Shown in pieces: positions 6,101-7,584 of a DNA stretch of 7,584 bases. The notes beneath the pieces are model-generated. The model was not told where the DNA came from. It worked only from the letters and a program-made list of their open reading frames with translations, and did no database searches. Position 1 is the stretch's first letter, and each line of letters starts with the position of its first letter. The position numbers and the translations under genes are program-made. This DNA is from an uncultured Bacteroidales bacterium (lineage in GTDB: Bacteria > Bacteroidota > Bacteroidia > Bacteroidales > WCHB1-69), in NCBI GenBank assembly GCA_937901455.1, contig CALDIA010000121.1:1-7584 (forward strand), written 5' to 3'.

Positions 6101-7081
6101 GACAACCAAAGTATTACGCTGAACTGGGTTAGTGGTAGTTTTGATGATGAGGTCTCCGTCTATCTATATGGCCCCGACGGTTCATTGGAAATGTCTCAAG
6201 TTAACTTTGAGAATTACACTCCGTACACCTTCACAGGCAATTGCGGTGGCTCTTCTCCTGCCACCTGTGATGCGCCTACAGGTCTTGCGGTGAACAACCC
6301 GGGCCAGACTTCGGCCACGGCCACCTGGAGCGCCGGCGGCACCGAGACCTCCTGGAACGTGCAGTACAAGACCACTACTGCCTCCAACTGGCAGAGCGCC
6401 ACGTCCAGCACGACCTCCTACACGATGACGGGCCTCACCGCTGGAACCCAGTATGAAATTCGCGTGCAGGCAGTCTGCGATGCTTCCACCACCAGCGACT
6501 GGACGGGCATCGTTTCCTTCACGACGGCCAACGAGGACACGCCGACCTGCCCGGCCCCGACCAACCTGCATGCTGAGCTGGGTGAAAGCCACACGACGGT
6601 CATCCTGACCTGGCAACAGGAGGCCAACACGGCCAACGAATGGCAGGTCAACTACCGCCAGACCACCGAGGACACCTGGAGCGCGGCCACGGCCAACGCC
6701 ACGAGCTACACCCTGACCGACCTCGTGCCCAACGTGACCTACGAGTTCAACGTGGTGGCACATTGCACCAACGGCCTGACGAGCGATCCTTCCAACAGCG
6801 TGACCATCCAGACCGACAACGTGGGCATCCAGAGCTGGTTGGAGAATAGCGTGAAACTCTATCCGAACCCGGCGACCCAAGTGGTTAATGTGGCATGTGA
6901 GATGGGCAATGAAGCCACGGCTATAGAGGTTTACAATGTGTATGGCCAGTTGCTGACGGCCCTCACGGCCGATGGCAGCACAACATTTGCCATCAATGTG
7001 GCCGACTTGGCCAACGGCATGTACTACGTGCGCGTCACGACCAACAAGGGCGTGGTGACCAAGAACTTTGTGAAGCGATAA
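158..7081 (+). CDS. Giant secreted FN3-repeat surface protein with T9SS type A sorting domain
   Basis: The 2307-residue product is a predicted secreted or cell-surface adhesin-like protein. The ATG is preceded by an in-frame TAA at 143-145 and follows a -7 box. A signal peptide (1-24, cleavage AQA|Q) leads into a GLUG-like region (26-318), an Ig-like domain (322-387) and two bacterial repeat domains (388-556). Nine FN3 domains start near residues 559, 831, 1086, 1295, 1549, 1643, 1836, 2037 and 2131. Inserted between them are a Tyr-rich domain (649-830), choice-of-anchor J-like domains (917-1085, 1377-1548), a CUB-like domain (1177-1294) and two GDGWNG domains (1731-1835, 1923-2036). The sorting domain is 2222-2307, with YPNP and a C-terminal KNFVKR. 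The family is exported by Sec, then by T9SS with removal of the sorting domain and anchoring or release. The protein is rich in Thr, Ser, Asn, Asp and Tyr and poor in Lys and Arg. No catalytic motif was seen, so adhesion or ligand binding is inference. Domain edges are read by eye. Confidence 0.95.
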   Translation: MKKLYFLTLVCLAMMASFLPMAQAQTVWNGTADITWYDASQNTFDISTPEQLAGVAQLVNDGTANFSGKTLNLMNDLWLNSTGDSTNNWVPIGGYATATTEAQYSGNSFRGAFNGHGHSIYNLYCDKSNYFHAGLFGCIQNPCTIDSLVMINPVLKSKGMMGAIAGMTRSGGAIYIRYCLVVNGSLQGTGGNNIGFMVGANYPNSSGTQIQNCGATGTVSGNYPGGMGGNGQYTTWTNCYFAGTVTVTGGDTDCGNFTAHQGTLNNCYAYANITSTSEGRAATAKTQAEMQSPDIITLLGDAFKMDNGMNNGYPIMSYMAGVDPVETEICTGESVTLTAFGYDSYLWDNGSTSETITVSPTATTTYTVTGTSNGVATVLTSTVTVHPQAIITVTAMATPDGQVHGTVTPTNTTVACGSSDNVTITITPDANWHIAQITMNGEVLRGEDPNDGSVVSYTFNPGGTLAEVKVFFSNIWTITSTTVLDDGSPLNVSNLVTPWGTNGVYNATQGDSVVYQFNETSVYHITDVTIDEVSQGVISEYTFYDVAAPHTITVTYGACGPVQNFNVVQVMGTSALLSWNPASVGDVVDYTVEYKEATETTWTTISSLTTTQYMLSGLTPQTDYDVRVKTSCSNALEGGWQTKSFTTSCLVGGPVSIGTSTTTNAYLPIYNYYNYATSEQLFTSDELGGANTFTSISFNASTVNATTRTWDIYLMPTTLSSLPSSFVNVDTSAVKVFSGTVNISSGWFTINFDTAYAYDGTTNLILVMDDNTGSYVSPNYYQVSSNPHGNSLYYYNDYTNYDPYNISQAPSTNSYRNVVVFGALCDSTATCVAPNLMLGDVTENSAEIQWVPGYLENSWNLEYKAASDTEWISVGSVNGNMYELTGLNANTKYNVRMQSDCGSETSLWSGLSFRTECGPITELPYNEDFEDASALYSTSQDNYILCWNRYASDPTHYVYVPNNSNAHGGTHFLDFHHTPSCFNIAVMPALDASIALNTTQVHFYACKTGSTGTLEVGVMSDYNDPTTFEAVDTIDLSAFSTYTYAEEVVSFENYTGNGQYVAFRVSNAVSCGYYVDDVTLEEIPTCMYPSNLQILNVGDDNVTIAWMENGSATTWNVLYDTTGFNPENGGIILSVDTTEFTVTNLEGITTYDFYVQADCGGLASEWLGPVTATTGIFTMGTSGSDTLTTCNAIIYDNGGPNGNYSTYCDYTLVVYPATAGSGLQISGPCVLSNYSYANSTLTFYDGVGTNGTQLASYSNGTYEVAVASSNPITIHFSSSYYTASGFALTTICSNCPPPSNVTVTDIDTTSATISWSGNADSYAVVLNGPSTGYYTTNDTTLTISNLNSSSFYSVQIRSLCSGDSSLLTPAVSFSTACGAITITATQPWTEDFEGYNGGGAQAFICWSTPVTQVVDNGTSPFVYCGHSPSCHSGSNSAEMKGSNIMLALPEFTNDIHELRLSFWATTTNTSNYGNMQVGVITDINNPSSFEPLGPAGVPSSRNGVGNYMGPFDFNGVQATNGRIALRLTDGSSSLSWNLDDFTVELTPNCPSPVKTSVTATNVDGHNATITFVDNDPTHNAWTVYFKPSTDSIWQSTVTNDTTTTLTNLDPETTYDVYVVTNCATPDTEEDATMTIHFTTLVACPAPTNASASNVTTTEATISWTGTADSYNVEYGPAGFTPGAGTVTSTATTSIDLTGLTSGTAYTIYIQSDCGAEGTSSALTCNFSTAVCDVADQCSYTFTLLDSWGDGWNGGQLLVQQSGITVATLSLSSGNSSTETVLLCDNDSTSLVWNAGYYEYECSFTVASVDGTVIYTSPTMDNYTTYSFIPDCTLPTCPAPTDLIVSNVGNTSAMVSWTPVGTETSWIVEYKATTASNWTTTTATSQSITITGLSELTTYQVRVKADCGDETSQYITSSFMTPACAASDACPYTFVLVDGYGDGWNGGQMNVVQGGVTIITLEAVNHGLYSTTTYDTVVVSLCDNQSITLNWVSGSFDDEVSVYLYGPDGSLEMSQVNFENYTPYTFTGNCGGSSPATCDAPTGLAVNNPGQTSATATWSAGGTETSWNVQYKTTTASNWQSATSSTTSYTMTGLTAGTQYEIRVQAVCDASTTSDWTGIVSFTTANEDTPTCPAPTNLHAELGESHTTVILTWQQEANTANEWQVNYRQTTEDTWSAATANATSYTLTDLVPNVTYEFNVVAHCTNGLTSDPSNSVTIQTDNVGIQSWLENSVKLYPNPATQVVNVACEMGNEATAIEVYNVYGQLLTALTADGSTTFAINVADLANGMYYVRVTTNKGVVTKNFVKR
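233..1111 (+). other. Domain: N-terminal GLUG-type beta-helix-like region (residues 26-318)
   Basis: This stretch has the pattern common to Bacteroidota GLUG proteins: ISTPEQLAGVAQLVNDG, then FSGKTLNLMNDLWL, then WVPIGG, then FRGAFNGHGHSIYNL with AGLFG shortly after, followed by irregular Gly/Asn-rich turns such as MGAIAGM and IGFMVGAN. It closes with NNGYPIMSY, a typical end of these regions. GLUG proteins are known as surface adhesin-like proteins, some cut by or related to IgA peptidase families; no peptidase motif is visible here. A right-handed beta-helix fold is inferred. Being most distal from the C-terminal anchor, it may be the exposed binding tip. Confidence 0.75.
1121..1825 (+). 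other. Domains: Ig-like domain and two bacterial repeat domains (residues 322-556)
   Basis: Residues 322-387 read ICTGESVTLTAFGYDSYLWD followed by TITVSPTATTTYTVTGTSNG, the pattern of the Ig-like/PKD-type modules that are common in Bacteroidota secreted proteins. Residues 388-556 hold two copies of a repeat with the shape ITPDANWHIAQITMNGE ... YTFNPGG and FNETSVYHITDVTIDEVSQG ... YTFYDVAAPHTITVTYG. This shape is known from many bacterial surface proteins, where it forms a short beta-sheet repeat. All are likely structural spacers between the GLUG region and the FN3 array. Confidence 0.65.
2102..2647 (+). other. Domain: Tyr-rich beta domain between FN3-1 and FN3-2 (residues 649-830)
   Basis: About 180 residues with clusters of tyrosine (YLPIYNYYNYATSEQLF; SLYYYNDYTNYDPYNIS), an ITSIxF-like core (FTSISFNASTVNATTRTWDI), and WFTINFDTAYAYDGTTNLIL followed by VMDDNTGS. 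From memory this pattern recurs in Bacteroidales secreted proteins, where the sequence around YDGTxNLxLVxDDNTGS is well conserved, but I cannot name a family for it. The DNA is clearly more AT-rich here than in the rest of the gene (bases 2521-2580 contain 15 G/C by hand count). Likely a beta-sandwich; its function is unknown. Confidence 0.6.
2906..3412 (+). other. Domain: choice-of-anchor J / MAM-like domain 1 (residues 917-1085)
   Basis: The start ELPYNEDFED, the conserved CWNR about 25 residues later, the central ALNTTQVHFYACKTG strand, the LEVGVMSDYNDPTTFEAVDT strand and the closing CGYYVDDVTLEE are the landmarks of the Bacteroidota choice-of-anchor J family, a jelly-roll beta-sandwich related to MAM and laminin G-like domains. 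The known role of such domains is carbohydrate or protein binding, or simply structural spacing; nothing here tells which. A second copy lies at residues 1377-1548. Confidence 0.65.
3686..4039 (+). other. Domain: CUB-like domain (residues 1177-1294)
   Basis: The segment holds TTCNAIIYDNGGPNGNYS, then TLTFYDGVGTNGTQLAS, then NPITIHFSSSYYTASGFAL. The D-x-GG-x-x-GNYS start, the central L-x-F-Y-D-G and the late I-x-F-x-S...GF are the landmarks of CUB-like domains in Bacteroidota proteins. CUB domains are known extracellular protein- or glycan-interaction modules, often calcium-binding. The next gene downstream opens with the same kind of domain. Confidence 0.75.
4286..4801 (+). other. Domain: choice-of-anchor J / MAM-like domain 2 (residues 1377-1548)
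   Basis: This is the second jelly-roll copy in the protein. It has the same landmarks as the first: QPWTEDFEGYN, ICWSTP, the HELRLSFWATTTN strand, MQVGVITDINNPSSFEPLGP and LSWNLDDFTVELTPNC. The two copies share architecture and the VGVxxDxNxPxxFEP-like core but are strongly diverged, so the duplication is old or the modules were acquired separately. It is flanked by FN3-4 and FN3-5 and bounded by cysteines at 1377 and 1549. Confidence 0.65.
5348..5923 (+). repeat. Intragenic tandem module copy 1: GDGWNG domain plus FN3-7
   Basis: Residues 1731-1922. The first part begins CDVADQCSYTFTLLDSWGDG and contains DSWGDGWNGGQ at 1745-1755; the second part is an FN3 domain starting at Cys1836. The next module repeats the same order. 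Shared DNA includes TGGAACGGCGGCCAA at 5408-5422 and again at 5984-5998, exactly 576 bases (192 codons) later, and GCCTCCAACTGG at 5777-5788 and 6380-6391. The second interval is 603 bases because the second GDGWNG domain is longer. The pattern points to duplication of a two-domain unit within the gene. Confidence 0.75.
5924..6547 (+). repeat. Intragenic tandem module copy 2: GDGWNG domain plus FN3-8
   Basis: Residues 1923-2130. It opens with CAASDACPYTFVLVDGYGDG, carries DGYGDGWNGGQ at 1937-1947, and passes into an FN3 domain at Cys2037. Compared with copy 1 the GDGWNG part has an extra stretch around TLEAVNHGLYSTTTYDTVVV, and the FN3 part is rewritten with much more GC-rich codons although the protein is similar (GTETSWNVQYK against GTETSWIVEYK). 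The two FN3 domains are the closest pair in the array. Confidence 0.75.
6821..7078 (+). other. Domain: T9SS type A C-terminal sorting domain (residues 2222-2307)
   Basis: The last 86 residues carry the landmarks of the type A sorting domain: a short hydrophobic linker, VKLYPNPATQVVNV, the AIEVYNVYGQLL strand, then NGMYYVRV and a basic end KNFVKR. In the known pathway the protein is exported by Sec, carried across the outer membrane by the T9SS translocon, and the domain is removed by the PorU-type sortase while the protein is either linked to anionic lipopolysaccharide or released. It is complete up to the stop codon at 7079-7081. Confidence 0.93.
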
Positions 7082-7093
7082 ATCCCTTTGTAT

Positions 7094-7137
7094 GACTACA
7101 GGTCGCCCTCTTGGGGGCGGCCTGTCGTCTTGTTTTT
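7094..7137 (+). terminator. Rho-independent terminator of the giant gene
   Basis: Thirteen bases past the stop codon, ACAGG-T-CGCCC (7098-7108) pairs with GGGCG-G-CCTGT (7115-7125), an 11-bp stem with one T-G wobble and a 6-base loop. GAC at 7094-7096 can pair with GTC at 7127-7129 across one mismatch. The stem is followed by a T-rich tail with a TTTTT run at 7133-7137. This is a strong intrinsic terminator, so the downstream gene probably depends on its own promoter. Confidence 0.85.
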
Positions 7138-7187
7138 GATGGGGGGGAGAGAAGGATGTCCTGAAAAACTATCAAAAAAACATCGGC

Positions 7188-7219
7188 TTTGCTTGTTTTG
7201 TAAAAAAATATTATATTTG
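7188..7219 (+). promoter_or_regulatory. Bacteroidota-type promoter of the downstream CUB-like gene
   Basis: TTTG at 7188-7191 is followed after exactly 20 bases by TATATTTG at 7212-7219. This matches the known Bacteroidota primary sigma factor promoter (TTTG, 19-21 bases, TAnnTTTG). Transcription would begin near 7224-7227, leaving a leader of only about 15 bases before the ATG at 7240. AAGG at 7234-7237 sits just two bases from the start, too close for a standard Shine-Dalgarno site. Promoter activity is inferred from the match. Confidence 0.75.
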
Positions 7220-7239
7220 CGCAATTGTTTTGTAAGGCT

Positions 7240-7584
7240 ATGAAAAGGTTTGTATTCTTCTTGTCGTTTTTGATGCTGGCCTCGCTGCTCACTGCCCAGA
7301 GCGAAATCTTGATGGGGAGCCAGGCGGTTGTTACGAACTGCTCTTTCCTGATACATGACGACGGGGGTGCGACAGGCGACTATTCGCCCAATGCACACCA
7401 GACGCTGACTATCTTCTCCAACGATCCTTCCAATGCAAGCGTGATGGTAGAGGTCCAGAACTTGGATATAGACCCTTCCGATACCCTCATCTTCTACGAT
7501 GGCACTGACACGACAGCCACAGTCCTGCACAAGATCAACAACAGCAACTACGATCCTACTGGTACCTTTCGCTATGCGGCCACC
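7240..7584 (+). CDS. Secreted CUB-like domain protein, 5' part only (runs off the window)
   Basis: The first 115 codons are open to the last base of the window, with no stop, so the gene is incomplete at its 3' end. The product starts MKRFVFFLSFLMLASLLTA, a typical signal peptide with predicted cleavage TA|Q after residue 19. The mature part opens with a CUB-like domain: TNCSFLIHDDGGATGDYS, then QTLTIFSNDP, then DTLIFYDGTDTTATVLHKIN. It resembles residues 1177-1294 of the upstream giant protein, including the C-x-x-x-x-x-D-x-GG-x-x-G-x-YS start and the LxFYDG core. The full protein may well be another multidomain T9SS substrate, but the rest is outside the window. The start is chosen because the signal peptide begins here and a well-spaced promoter lies just upstream. 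Confidence 0.88.
   Translation, partial: MKRFVFFLSFLMLASLLTAQSEILMGSQAVVTNCSFLIHDDGGATGDYSPNAHQTLTIFSNDPSNASVMVEVQNLDIDPSDTLIFYDGTDTTATVLHKINNSNYDPTGTFRYAAT

Noticed and set aside
5084..6820. FN3 repeats considered as a CRISPR array or short-repeat locus
   Set aside because: The repeats are roughly 270-base coding modules with diverged DNA, and there are no short identical repeats with unique spacers.
6182..6880. 232-codon open frame on the minus strand
   Set aside because: It coincides with the GC-rich FN3-8/FN3-9 block, where few stop codons arise on the opposite strand. The Arg/Gly/Val-rich translation has no recognisable features.
158..7081. Considered whether the long frame hides a peptidase, glycoside hydrolase or other enzyme
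   Set aside because: Reading every domain in order showed only beta-rich binding or structural modules. No catalytic motif such as HExxH or GxSxG in a fitting context was seen.
7096..7530. 144-codon open frame on the minus strand across the second gene's start
   Set aside because: It overlaps the terminator, promoter and signal-peptide region of the plus-strand gene and has no promoter or protein features of its own.

Overview
The window looks like chromosomal DNA from a member of the Bacteroidota, most likely Bacteroidales. Three things support this: a C-terminal type IX secretion (T9SS) sorting domain, signal peptides that place Gln directly after the predicted cleavage site, and TAnnTTTG-type -7 promoter boxes with AT-rich leaders lacking a clear Shine-Dalgarno sequence. 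The genus cannot be fixed from this sequence.

Layout. Bases 1-157 hold a strong hairpin terminator, probably of a gene upstream of the window, followed by a -7 box and a 10-base T run ahead of the first gene. Bases 158-7081 are one open reading frame of 2307 codons encoding a giant secreted multidomain surface protein. Bases 7082-7239 hold its terminator, a G7 run and a well-formed Bacteroidota promoter. Bases 7240-7584 are the first 115 codons of a second secreted protein that runs off the end of the window.

The giant protein reads, in order: signal peptide, GLUG-type beta-helix-like region, Ig-like domain, two bacterial repeat domains, then nine fibronectin type III (FN3) domains that mostly alternate with other beta-rich inserts (a Tyr-rich domain, two choice-of-anchor J/MAM-like domains, one CUB-like domain, two GDGWNG-motif domains), and finally the T9SS type A sorting domain. 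Almost every domain boundary carries a cysteine, and each FN3 begins with a Cys-x-x-Pro motif.

The second gene begins, directly after its signal peptide, with a CUB-like domain that resembles the CUB-like insert of the giant protein. The two neighbours are therefore probably related cell-surface or secreted proteins, but a terminator and a separate promoter suggest separate transcription units. No enzyme active site, RNA gene, mobile element or CRISPR array was seen. The role (adhesion, substrate or host-glycan binding, biofilm matrix) is inferred from domain types only.
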